From Microvelia longipes (taxonomy: Eukaryota; Arthropoda; Insecta; Hemiptera; Veliidae): DNA of 64,000 nucleotides. A program made the translations under genes and the position numbers. Below the pieces are notes generated by a model. That model did no database searches. It was given only the letters and a program-made list of their open reading frames with translations, and had not been told where the DNA came from. The stretch covers positions 11,309,272-11,373,271 of the forward strand of contig JACMZG010001914.1 in NCBI GenBank assembly GCA_018340805.1, given 5' to 3'. Positions 1-10,737 of this stretch are shown piece after piece (position 1 is the first letter of the stretch; the number at the start of each line of letters is the position of its first letter).

Positions 1-29
1 ATGTGTGGTTAAGGTAGGTCATGTTTGAC

Positions 30-1016
30 ACTAGACGTTGTAGCGAGCCATTTGGTTAAACTTTTTATTTAGTTTTTTAGCTCGCGATGGGGATAACGAT
101 TCCAGTTCCCCACCTCGTCAACCACAAGGTCTTTCTAATCTACCACTTCAGATTTTACAATTCTTCACTTATTCTACCTCCTAAAGCAACATGTATTTTA
201 ATTAAGACCGTAATTGATTAATAAATTGATATTAAATTTTAATAAATTGATATTGAATTTTAAGATTCATATTAATAAATTGATATTAAATTTTAAGATT
301 CATATTAATAAATTGATATTAAATTTTAAGATTCATATTAATAAATTGATATTAAATTTTAAGATTATTGATATTAAATTTAAGATTCATATTAATATTG
401 ATATTAATTTTAAGATTCATATTAATAAATAATCATCGTGTTTGTCTAATTCTTTGATTTTTTTTGTTAATGTATTTTTTATCTTTATGTATAGAGTTAA
501 TATAATAAAGTAATTAATTGTATAGAACTCAAGTCATAGTTTTCTTCTTTCTCTATTTATTGTATTTTATTTTAAATTAAACATTACTCATATTATATTT
601 TAGTTCTATGTCTGATGACTTCTATCGTTATATCTCTATTATTTTACTTTGAATCAATGACTGAAGACACATCTTGATGTCTGTTGACTTCTATCTCAAT
701 TATTTTACTTTGAATCAATAAATGAAGACACAGCTTGATTTCTTGAAGAATAAATCAAAATATTTTTTATAAAAAGTAGGTACAAGCGGTTAAGCGTTTT
801 CAAAAAGAATAATTTGATATTTGATTGACGGTCATAAACAGTAATATGATAAGAAATATCCATTGTATAGAGACGAGCCCCTCTCGCTTATTGGTTGCAG
901 GAGACTCAAGAATATTACTCCCCACCTCTCTCACTACTTATACTCAAATATCTACCTACACAGTAATATAGATTTTACTAGAAGTGTTAACCAAATGGCT
1001 CGCTACAACGTTTAGT
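30..1016. mobile_element. TIR DNA transposon, non-autonomous, about 1 kb
   Basis: The two ends are inverted copies of each other over about 29 bases with one mismatch (30-58 against 988-1016; core AACCAAATGGCTCGCTACAA at the right end). The element is flanked on both sides by the 9-base direct repeat ATGTTTGAC (21-29 and 1017-1025), which reads as a target-site duplication. A 9-bp duplication is typical of Mutator-like or Merlin-like elements; the superfamily is inference. No transposase reading frame is present. The interior holds a 33-bp tandem repeat near the left end and an imperfect duplicated segment at about 605-740. The near-perfect TIR and intact duplication suggest a fairly recent insertion. 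Confidence 0.85.
214..432. repeat. 33-bp AT-rich tandem repeat
   Basis: About six copies of a 33-bp unit containing AAATTGATATTAAATTTTAA lie inside the TIR element at 30-1016. The last copies are truncated. The open reading frame through it is an artefact of a period divisible by three and a lack of GC. Confidence 0.9.
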
Positions 1017-1440
1017 ATGTTTGACTTTAAAGTCGTTATCAAAATAATTTTTAAAAGAAAGTTTTTTTTAATTTAAAAAGTAAAAAATAAAATGGCTTTT
1101 AGACGTCATGTTGAATTTTGCCTAAAATCTAACCAGTTTTTTCTACCGTAGGACTTGACCTTGTATCTAAATCTTAGAAGGTTATCACTAACTAGCACTA
1201 AGTTTTTAGTAAAAGTGCACATATTTTATACATCTATACGGACACCTAATTTTTTCTGATATTTGGGATTTTGCTGATGGTGGTTAAATTTTACACTTTA
1301 TGTAAAAGTGATTTTCACATTCCTTCTTTAATAACAAAATTGATTTACACTGTAGTAAAAATATATTTTCAAATAAAAATCTATGCATTAATTTATGTTT
1401 TTTTAATCTTTAATTAGCCTTTGCCAACACTTGCTTCCAA
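1017..1440. other. gene-free stretch, nothing recognised
   Basis: AT-rich single-copy-looking sequence. I found no conserved protein block, tRNA-like fold or terminal repeat in it. Confidence 0.5.
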
Positions 1441-2095
1441 ATACCTTTTAAGCATCCAAGTACAATCTTATCAATTTTATACATCCAAGAACAATCTTGT
1501 CAATTTTAAGCATCCAGGGACAATCCTATCAATTTTAAACATCCAATGACAATCCTATCATTTTTAAACATCCAGGGACAATCCTATCAATTTTATACAT
1601 CCAAGGACAATCCTATCACTTTTAAACATCCAAGGACAATCCTATCACTTTTAAACATCCAAGGACAATCCTTTATAATCCAGGATCCTATCAATTTTAT
1701 ACATCCAAGGACATCCTATCACTTTTAAACATCCAAGGACAATCCTATCAATTTTATCATCCAGGGACAATCCTATCACTTTTAAATCCAGGGACAATCT
1801 ATCAATTTTAAACATCCAGGGACAATCCTATCACTTTTAAACATCCAAGGACAATCCTATCAATTTTATACATCCAGGGACAATCCTATCAATTTTATAC
1901 ATCCAAGGACAATCCTATCACTTTAAACATCCAAGGACAATCCTATTATTTTATACATCCAGGGACAATCCTATCACTTTTAAACATCAGTCCTATCAAT
2001 TTTAAAATCCAGGACATCCTATCTTTTAAAACATCCAAGGACAATCCTATCAATTTTATACATCCAAGGAAAATCCTATCAAATTTATACATCCT
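1440..2095. repeat. 29-bp minisatellite
   Basis: More than 20 tandem copies of a unit of about 29 bp (core CATCCAAGGACAATCCTATC). Copies alternate between variants ending in TTTTATA and TTTTAAA and between CCAAGG and CCAGGG. Several copies carry one- to several-base deletions. Confidence 0.92.
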
Positions 2096-2099
2096 GAGT

Positions 2100-3075
2100 A
2101 CAGAGGACTGAAAAAAAAACAAACAAAGAAATTTTTTAACCTGATAAAAATATTTTATCAATGCTCTATAACATATTACATAGACTCAACAAGCCTTGCC
2201 TGTAGCATATTATATATTATTCTTATCAGAAGAAAAAGGATTTCTACAATTAAATAAAATATTTAAAGTCATACATACACATTGAAAAACCAAACTGATA
2301 TCATAAATCCAAGGACCAACAATAATAAAAAAGTAAACAAAAAAAAGTAAGGGTAAATTTGATTTTTCAAATTCACACTGCCAATTAATTTGGATAATTA
2401 ATTTTTAATTTTAATTTTTAATTTGGATAATTAATTAATTAATGGATAAACATATTATTGCTACATTTCAATTTTTTAAAAATTCAATAAAAATTGTAAG
2501 GGACCTCAAATGAGTGTTTTTAATTGTATTCATTTTTTAGAATAAAAGAAAAACCTTCCTCATTGTAAAATTACAAAAAATAACTAACTCCCTGTAAATT
2601 GCAAATTCTGTCTTAGCTTTAGATATTTTTTTGGAAAATCTACATTATAGTAATTTAAGGGAAACCATCAACAGTTTCTGCTTTTCTTGCTTCCACTGAA
2701 TCCTGCTAACCTTTTTTGAAATAGAGGATATTATTATTATTTGAGGCTATAAAATCAATTGTTTTATCCAAAACTCGGGATTCATTAATGTTGTATTATC
2801 TTTGGTCAAAGAATAATCAGGTTGTACTTTTGAGAAATTAGTAAAAAAACAGTGATAAACATAACCTTGTAGTGCAGTGGAATATAAGAAGTTAGATTTG
2901 GCTGCATGTTTTGCTCGAGTCTTAGGATTCTAGCATCCATTTTGCTGCGATGCAGCTTCATTTTGAAAAAACGTTGCATAATACATTTCAAACATTGCAT
3001 GACAGAAATCAAACAAGCATGCAGATTTAAACTATCGTTACAATTTTTCCAGTAAATTATAAAATAATAGTTATT
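2100..3075. other. gene-free stretch, AT-rich
   Basis: It contains short TAATTAATT-type low-complexity runs near 2385-2450. No coding signal, splice-phase-consistent exon or clear element end is visible. Confidence 0.5.
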
Positions 3076-3078
3076 TAT

Positions 3079-3512
3079 GCACCAAGGGAGTAAAGAATGC
3101 TATTATTTCCCTGAGCAGTTAGTTGGTTCCTAAGGCATAAGCCGAGGGAACCAAAGAATAACACTTTCGAGGCAAAGCCAAAGGAGGTAATTGCAAGGAA
3201 AAACAGCATTTTACTCCCAAGGTGCATACAAGATTTTATCTCCAGACGTTGATTTTATTTTAAAACGTTTTATGTAATTTTATTAAATTTTTTTTAATGC
3301 TCCAAACAACTTCTTTTGAGCCAGTATAAAATTTTTTTTTGGTCGGGCTCCCTATAAATTTTGGATGACACCCAAAATTACTAAATTTGATTGGTCACCT
3401 GTATAAAAAATTTAGAATATCACCCCCCTAAAAATTGATATAGTTGGCTCTAATAACCCAATAATAGGAAACATTTTATTATTCCCAAGGGAGCAAAAAG
3501 TAAGGGAGTATA
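3079..3512. mobile_element. MITE-like element, CCAAGGGAG family, copy 1
   Basis: It starts with ATGCACCAAGGGAGTAAA and contains the inverted motif TTTACTCCCAAGGTGCAT at about 3212-3229. A further CCCAAGGGAG lies near the right end at 3484. Related sequence, in the same order of internal blocks, is present at about 6905-7498 and in the loop of the foldback at 20636-21190. No coding capacity. I see no clear target-site duplication. Confidence 0.7.
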
Positions 3513-3514
3513 TA

Positions 3515-3760
3515 TATATATATATATTTGATACTACGGAGTTTCGCAAAACATGATTAGTTGACACTATATTCACGCTAAGTTGCGCCTTGATGAGTTA
3601 GATGTAATGGGCATGAGGACATGATGTCGTTTCAAGTCATCAATGATGATTAAAATTTTGAATGATGGACCAGTTCCCAGATGTAGCATTGCATTTTGCT
3701 AATTAAATTTACTAGTTGTCTCTCGCACAGTTATATTGTGTTTTCCATTATGTTGAGTAA
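3515..3760. repeat. dispersed repeat, TTTGATACTACNGAG family
   Basis: The block beginning TTTGATACTACGGAGTTT followed by AGTTGACAC recurs at about 12896-12945 and 25708-25775, and more weakly near 48330. The 3' part CTCGCACAATTATATTGTGT is shared between 3720 and 25760. The class is not recognised. Confidence 0.6.
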
Positions 3761-4186
3761 GATATAAAACTTGAGGAGATTCTCATTGAACTCTCAAATC
3801 AAAATTTCAATTTAAGCCATTTCTAGAAGCATCTATGCTTTCTAACCAATCTAAAAATACCTTTTGATTGAACTAATATAAATCAAGGTAATCTTTGATA
3901 CAAGGTTAAAAAAACTCTTGAGAGTCAGGATGCGTACAGACGTCAAAGTACAACTTTTTCAAAATCTGTAACAACCGCCATAAAAACTATCATTTTATTC
4001 TTGCCTTAGGATTAAGATTATTTTATCTTAAGGACACTTGTTATTTAAAATCCGGTTAAGTGTTACCACATGGTTTATGTTGATGAGACTCATATAAGTA
4101 TTAGAGATTGTACACTTAAGTTAACTTAGAACTATTGTTCATTTCTTTATTTATACAATTTTATCGGTGATTATTTGGCTCATAGC

Positions 4187-4767
4187 GTATAAATAGAAAA
4201 AATATTGTTGGTGCCTTAAAATAATACTATATATAGAAGGAGCACTACTGATAACACAAAAGTCGGTTCACTTTTTTGGTGCACTTAAGTAATGCTGCCA
4301 CCCTAACAATATACAATTATCTAAAAAAAAGTTGGCAATACTTCCGGTTGCTGACTTATTATGTGCTATTATTAATTAATGATTGATTATTCATAAAATA
4401 CTAATATAAATATCGGTGCATTACAATATTTAAAGCATTTTAAATTGTATTTTAAAGTAGTCCTCGTCAACTAAATGTAGATTCTTTTATTTCGCCACCC
4501 TTTTGCCATCTAAGACTGGGTTTATTAAATACTCAGCAGGTGTTTTAATTTATTTCATTTTTTCTTTACGATCTTTCTTCATTAATAGATATTTATGACA
4601 CATATTTAAAATTGTGTTTTGTTGTCAGGTTGGCAGCATTACTTAAGTGCACCAGCCAACCGGCTTTCGTCTTATCAGTGGAATCACATTGTGTTTACGG
4701 TCCTGTGCTCCTTCTATACATATGTAGTATTTTTCTAAGGTATAAATGGAAAGCATATTGTTGGTAC
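4187..4767. mobile_element. MITE family A copy 1, with 28-bp flanking direct repeats
   Basis: The element itself is 4215-4739. Its TIRs run inward from CTTAAAATAATAC on the left and, reversed, from CTTAGAAAAATAC on the right, and both continue into a TATAGAAGGAGCAC block. A second, about 75-90 percent similar copy is at 57152-57643. The element is bracketed exactly by a 28-bp direct repeat (4187-4214 and 4740-4767, four mismatches), much longer than the 8-bp duplication of the other copy. It begins about 83 bp past the SF1 stop codon and carries the first AATAAA signals seen on the minus strand after that stop. Confidence 0.85.
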
Positions 4768-4822
4768 AATCCATGGTTTGAATAAGCCCGCACTAAATAT
4801 CTGATAAGGGTTTAAAATCATA

Positions 4823-5416
4823 TTACTGAGGGGGAGGAGGGGGTGGGGCAGCTAGGATGGCTGACATATCAGGTAGAGGAGGAGGTGGTGGGGGTTGCGA
4901 GGGTAAAGGAGGCTGCATGGGTGGGGGCGCACCAAACTGTGGCCACATTTGGTTAGGAACTGGAGGAGGAGGTGCTTGCCAGGGTGGAGGGGGTACCATA
5001 TTCCAAACAGGTGGTGGTGGAGGCTGTGATTGCCAAGGAGGGAGGGGTGGGGCGGGCAGAGGTGGTGGTGCCATAGTAGTCGGTGGAGGAATTGAAGGGG
5101 GCGGTGGTACATCAGCTTTCCAAGGAGGAGGTGGAGGTGCAGTAATAGCCTTCATAGGTGCCGGCTTCTCGAATATACTGCCCAGCAAAGGTTGAATCGG
5201 TGGTTTCTTGTTCAACCCATACACAGCCTTCTCTGGCGGGGCTTCTCCTAACTCTGCCATTAAACTCAAATATTCCTCATCTATTTTGGCTTTATCTTGT
5301 AAACTTGGTCCGGGATTCAAACCTCCTTTCTTAGCTTTACAATCCTTGGCTATGTGGCCTGCACCACCACACATTGTACACATGATAGTGTGAGTTACAT
5401 TAGGCTTGTCTGGACA
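4823..5416 (-). CDS. SF1: SF1 terminal coding exon: second zinc knuckle and proline-rich tail
   Basis: This exon encodes residues 287-483. It opens with the last cysteine of zinc knuckle 1 (CPDKPN), then carries knuckle 2 ([14 protein letters not shown]) and the conserved [13 protein letters not shown] block. The last 120 or so residues are almost all proline runs with tryptophan ([15 protein letters not shown] type). These are the kind bound by WW, SH3 or GYF domains in mammalian SF1. It is far more GC-rich than the flanks. Confidence 0.96.
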   Translation of the reverse strand, partial: CPDKPNVTHTIMCTMCGGAGHIAKDCKAKKGGLNPGPSLQDKAKIDEEYLSLMAELGEAPPEKAVYGLNKKPPIQPLLGSIFEKPAPMKAITAPPPPPWKADVPPPPSIPPPTTMAPPPLPAPPLPPWQSQPPPPPVWNMVPPPPWQAPPPPVPNQMWPQFGAPPPMQPPLPSQPPPPPPLPDMSAILAAPPPPPPQ

Positions 5417-8400
5417 CTGAAATCAACACAAAATACAAACACTGAAACCAATACACATCACCTTAATACAATAGAGTATTTGCATTTTTCCAAAAAAAAG
5501 TGTTTGCTCACAAAATGATTAAATGTGTTTAAAAAATATATTAAGCTGTAAAAAAACATTTAATTTAATTTTAAATAGTCGGAATAAGGATTTAAAGAAG
5601 AGGAGAGGGGGAAAGGTAAGAGAGTGGGGTGAAAAAGGCTGTTTTCCCGCCAAAAGAACATGTTTAAAGATATTTTTTTTTCTGTATCATCAAACGTATA
5701 CGTTTTTTCATTCTAATATTTTACAGGGTGTTCTTTTATATGACATACTTAAAGATAAAGCAATAAAAAAATTGTGCAAATCCTCTATTATATTTACACA
5801 GCAAGCTAACAAAAATCCTGGACAAAGCCAGAACTTTTAAAAGAATCAGTAAAAAAGTTCCTGCTAAAGCATGGTTCTGGACAACTAAACTAAATAGAAA
5901 ATATACGGTAAAAATAAACATATTTCCTGGAATTTATGAATTTATTTGGTTGTACATTTAATGATTATACCAAAATGTATTAACTAGACTACACCCAAGA
6001 TGCAGTCAATATGCTTCATGCTATTTATTATTCATGCCTCAATATGTGTCATGCTATATTACGCTTCATAATCCTCGATATGCTTCATATGCTCTTTATT
6101 ATTTTGTACCATAATTATTTTAAAATACCCAAAATACAGGGTAAAATGATAAAATTTATATCAAGAAGTTTATTAAAAAAACAAAGGACTCTTCTCAAGA
6201 ATATAACACAATAACAAGAATAAAATTGCAAAAAGACATTCATTACTCCCCTTAGTCTCAAAAAATATATTTTGAGACCGAATCCCCATATCCCCTACAT
6301 TTTGACTTCCAAATGTTAAATAAAAATATAATATAACCCTAACACACAACTTGCTAGTCTGCTAAACCTAACAGGTTTATTTATCTCAATTCAGTTTGAA
6401 CTAAACCATATTTTTAAAAAATAATAATATAAAAGATGTGTACTTACAAGCCATGACTTATGATCAGTAGCACCACAGTTGGTACACCTGGGACCATCAT
6501 TTTCCCTCAGTGTTCCGTTAAGAAGAGCTAATTCTCTCAACTGCATTCTTCTCAAATCATTCTGACCCTCTGGAACCTCTACACCTTGACGAATTATCTC
6601 CTTTATCTAAAAACAACAACTTGCTCTTAAATACAAGCAGAATTTTTTTTTTTCGAAACATTTTTTTATACATATTCGTCTAAAACATAGAGACATAAGC
6701 ATTATAAATAAATACAAATGAGGGGTGAAGTTTAGACTTATCCCGGCTTTTACTGACTTTGTACCCTTGGAATACCGCACTATTACCCTTTTATTGATTT
6801 AGAGACAGACCATTTACACTGGGTTTATCTCAACTTCTATAAAAATAAATTTTCCAATAAAAAATTTAAAACAAATAATAAACAGAACATTAATAGTTGT
6901 TTAACCACCAAGGGAGTAAAAAATGCCATTAGCATTCTTTCCTTCAGCCGTAAGTTGGCTCCTAAGGCAAGAGCCAAGGGAACCAAAGGATGTAACTCCT
7001 GAGGCTAAGCCAAGTGATTTGTTTTTTACTCCCGAGGCAAAGTCATACAAGAGTTATGACTGTTAAAGAGTTAATTATTGCAAGGAAAAAAAAGTATTTT
7101 ATTCCCAAGGTGCATACAAACTTTTATCTCCAGACATTGACGTCATTTAATTATTGTTATATTCTTATTTCATACGTTTTATAGTATTTTTTTGGGTCGA
7201 ACCCCCATAATAAATTTAGAAAGGTCCAGCTCCCAAAAAAGTAAAAAAATAATATTGTTCTAAACAACTTCTTTTGACCTAAAAACAGATTGTGAGCCCA
7301 GAAAGAATTTTTTTTTGGTTAAATCCTTATAAATTTGAGGGCATTGCCTCCCAAAAAAGCAACGAGTTACAAAATTGATTGGTCCCCTTTATAAATTTAG
7401 AGGATACCACTCCTCTAAATGGATATAATTGGCTTTATCTCCAATAATAGGAAACACTTTTTACTCCCAAGGGAGTGAAAAGTGCTTCTTTACTCCCTAA
7501 AAATTAGTCAATAAACTTCACATTATACACGGTCTAGATATTAAAATCTTTAGATCGGCTTTAAAAATACATTGGTGAGGAAAGGTGTGTTGTATTACGA
7601 GCACACATTTGTTAAACACACATGAGATATGCATTCATTGCATATACACGCAATAGAGTATACTCACTATTACTAAAGTTGGCAAACTTGACATATCATC
7701 AAAGGAAAAAACATTATTTTTTTTTATTATAACTAATAAAATAAAAAAGGTATATAAAAAAAGTTAAGTTAGGGACTAGATGATACCTTATCCACAGCTT
7801 TTTTAACACACTCAGGGTTGTTAGCAGTGACGTAGGCATGAAGAGGTTCATCTTCACCAGGTAGAGGGTGTCCGTCCTTTCTCCCAACCTTTCCTTCCTT
7901 AACACTTCCCTTGCCTCGGATTATTATCTTAGCACCTGTATCTCTTTCCATAGCTGAAATAAAATACATTCTCCTATAATAGTCAGCAAATAAAATAGAC
8001 AGATAAAAAGATAAACTATAAACTAAAATAGTGTCAGGTTTCAACATCTAACACAATTAAAACCTTTTAAATTATTTCTTTCTTATCACGAAGGCACTAA
8101 AGATACAGAACCAGCTCTGTAAATATTGTTTACAATTATGTTTGGGCTAAAACCATTATTTTGTATATAAAGAAATAAATACGCCCTCGAATGCCAAAAT
8201 CCAGTAGTTTGACTAAAATAAAGCTCACAAGATAAACATTTTTTTCTTTGATTTGATTGAAATGAATAAAGATTACAAAGAGTCAAAAAAATTAAGAACA
8301 TCAATCCAACATTTGTAAAATTAGTAATAAGAAAATTAAAACGGGGTACTTTGTAACTTCTTCTCACCATATCTATATTTGCTATGGTCATCCTCATCAC

Positions 8401-10650
8401 TTCGGACTTGCTTTGCTCATCCTCAAAAGATAAAAACATCTTTCAGTCAGTCACCCATCCAGGTACTGACCATGCTTGATGCTGCCTAACATTCGTGATA
8501 CAATATAAACCTTAGATAAACTAGACGTGTTAGAATAAAACTTAGTACATGTTTTAGTATACATTGAGGTAAGAAAATACAAATTTCTAAATATGAACTA
8601 AACATTTAATAAAACACAAGTCAGAAAATTATAATATGACCACAGGTTGTCATAGTAACGACATTGTAAAATATAAATAATTTTAACAACATTAAAACAA
8701 TACACATATTTACTATAAAAAGGGATACCCTCATAGCAAATTTAAACTTAATTAAACAATTGTTTATAAAAAAAAAAAAATAAATGAAGTGATAAAAATT
8801 GATTTATGCTGATAATAAGATGAAACTTGTACATTTATTGATCTCACTAATGCGTTCTAAATTTCAAATTTATCAAAAAAGCAGTCAAATTGAGAATTTG
8901 TGCATCAGCTTGACCTTTGCAGGTAATATCTTTAGCCTACCCTTACCTTCGGCTTGAGAGCAAAATTTAAAACTAGTCAGTAATACTTCCTTTATCTAGT
9001 AAAAATAACTATTAAACTTACATTTAAGAGTGTTTCCTCTAGGTCCAATGAGAAGTCCGACAAAATTGATATCAGGGTGCTCATCTTGAGGAATCATAAC
9101 CTTATCACTCACACGAATAATAGGAGGCCTAAAAACATACAAATCAATTAGACTTGATTAGGTTAGGGTAATACAACCAAAATCTCTGGGTAGCAGTAGT
9201 AGTAATATGAGGGAGAGGTGATAACTACCAAGCAAGTAAGCCATGTTGTTGGACCCTTTTTCCAGCTCTCCAAGACAGTGTTCGACTCCTTTTAATTTCA
9301 AGTATAGGTATACTTCATCTAATCCAGATGAAAGAGCTGTAAATTCCTATAGTTTCTCTCATGCTTTTTCAAGCAATCATACATATACTTTGTTCACACG
9401 CGGGGTTTTGTAGAGAGTTCAACCTCTTATGGAGTTAACCTTTCCCCCTGGTTGTTGTGAGAACAGGATTGAACATGGGGTTTAATTATGAAACTCATTT
9501 TTCGAAAAATACATTGTAAACAGTTGGGGTTGAACCCCCTGCCCAACCCCTTGTGTAATATATATTATAATAATACCCCTTTAGAGCCTTGCGGCTCATC
9601 AGGGATATCCCCTGCGGGAACAACCTCTAGTGGTTGTGGAAACCATTATGCTCAAAGTGTAATCTAAAGTTGGCGATAAGTTATTTGAACAATAATCTAT
9701 TATTAACTGGGAACATAACCTGGGATGCGAACCCCAGACCTCTGTGGTGGCAAAGGTCAGTTTAATAACTGACGCCTTAATGACATCGACCACGGAGGCG
9801 GCTTCCCCGCGTGTAAACAAAGTCTAAATTATATTGGTCCACTTCACTGAGAACAAAAAATAGAGAAAAATCCATAACAAAATATAAGTTAAAAACAAAC
9901 TGCACATGCTTGGTACAAACTGCACATGCTTTACTATCATTACATTAATCACGCAGTACCTAAATTTAGAGGCAAACTTATTCACTTATTTACTACAGTT
10001 ACTATTATTTTTAAACAGCTTCTTACAAAGCCATTAAATTCATTTAATTTAGTGGTCCTACAAGAACTACCCCCACTTAGTTTAGTGAATTTATTAGTCC
10101 TACGACAACTAAATCCGCTATGTGGCTACTACTGATTAGATACAATATTTAGATTTGATAAATAGATAATAATTACTTATAATCAGAGGGAGGTTTAAAT
10201 TCAGGATTAACTTTAAGCATGCGTTGTATCAGCGTGTGTCTCTCTTCTTCAAGTTGCTTCCTGGTTCTGAACTCTCTAGTATTCAACCTCTTTCCATCAC
10301 TACTATAGATCGGCTCCGGGGAAGGAGATCTGGAACACAATCATACAAAAATCATCACCAACAGATTCTGTTAAGAGTAAAGTAAAAGAGCAATTTACAA
10401 GAGTATAATGTTTAGACAAAGACATTAGCAAATTTAATTTCAAAAACTACTTTGTCAATTTCATTTTGGATTTATTTGTTTGTATAGAGAATTCGTTTTC
10501 AAAGCTTACATGCGTTTTTTTAAATTTGAATACATATTATATTACATACATTTTATGGCAAAAGCAATTCTTTTCAGCATATTTTCATCGCAAAATTGTT
10601 CGAAATGACAGAAGTAGAGGGAGGAGCAGGGTTTTTTTATATATATATTA

Positions 10651-10737
<87 letters not shown>

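Noticed and set aside
1946..2161. Short frame on the minus strand
   Set aside because: It is mostly the 29-bp minisatellite read backwards.
4857..5195. Gly-rich open frame on the plus strand
   Set aside because: It is the antisense shadow of the proline-rich tail of SF1; proline codons read backwards give glycine.
9700..9790. tRNA gene on the minus strand
   Set aside because: Box-A- and box-B-like sequences are present, but no cloverleaf with a paired acceptor stem is seen, and the sequence continues into a SINE body shared with 39993-40209.
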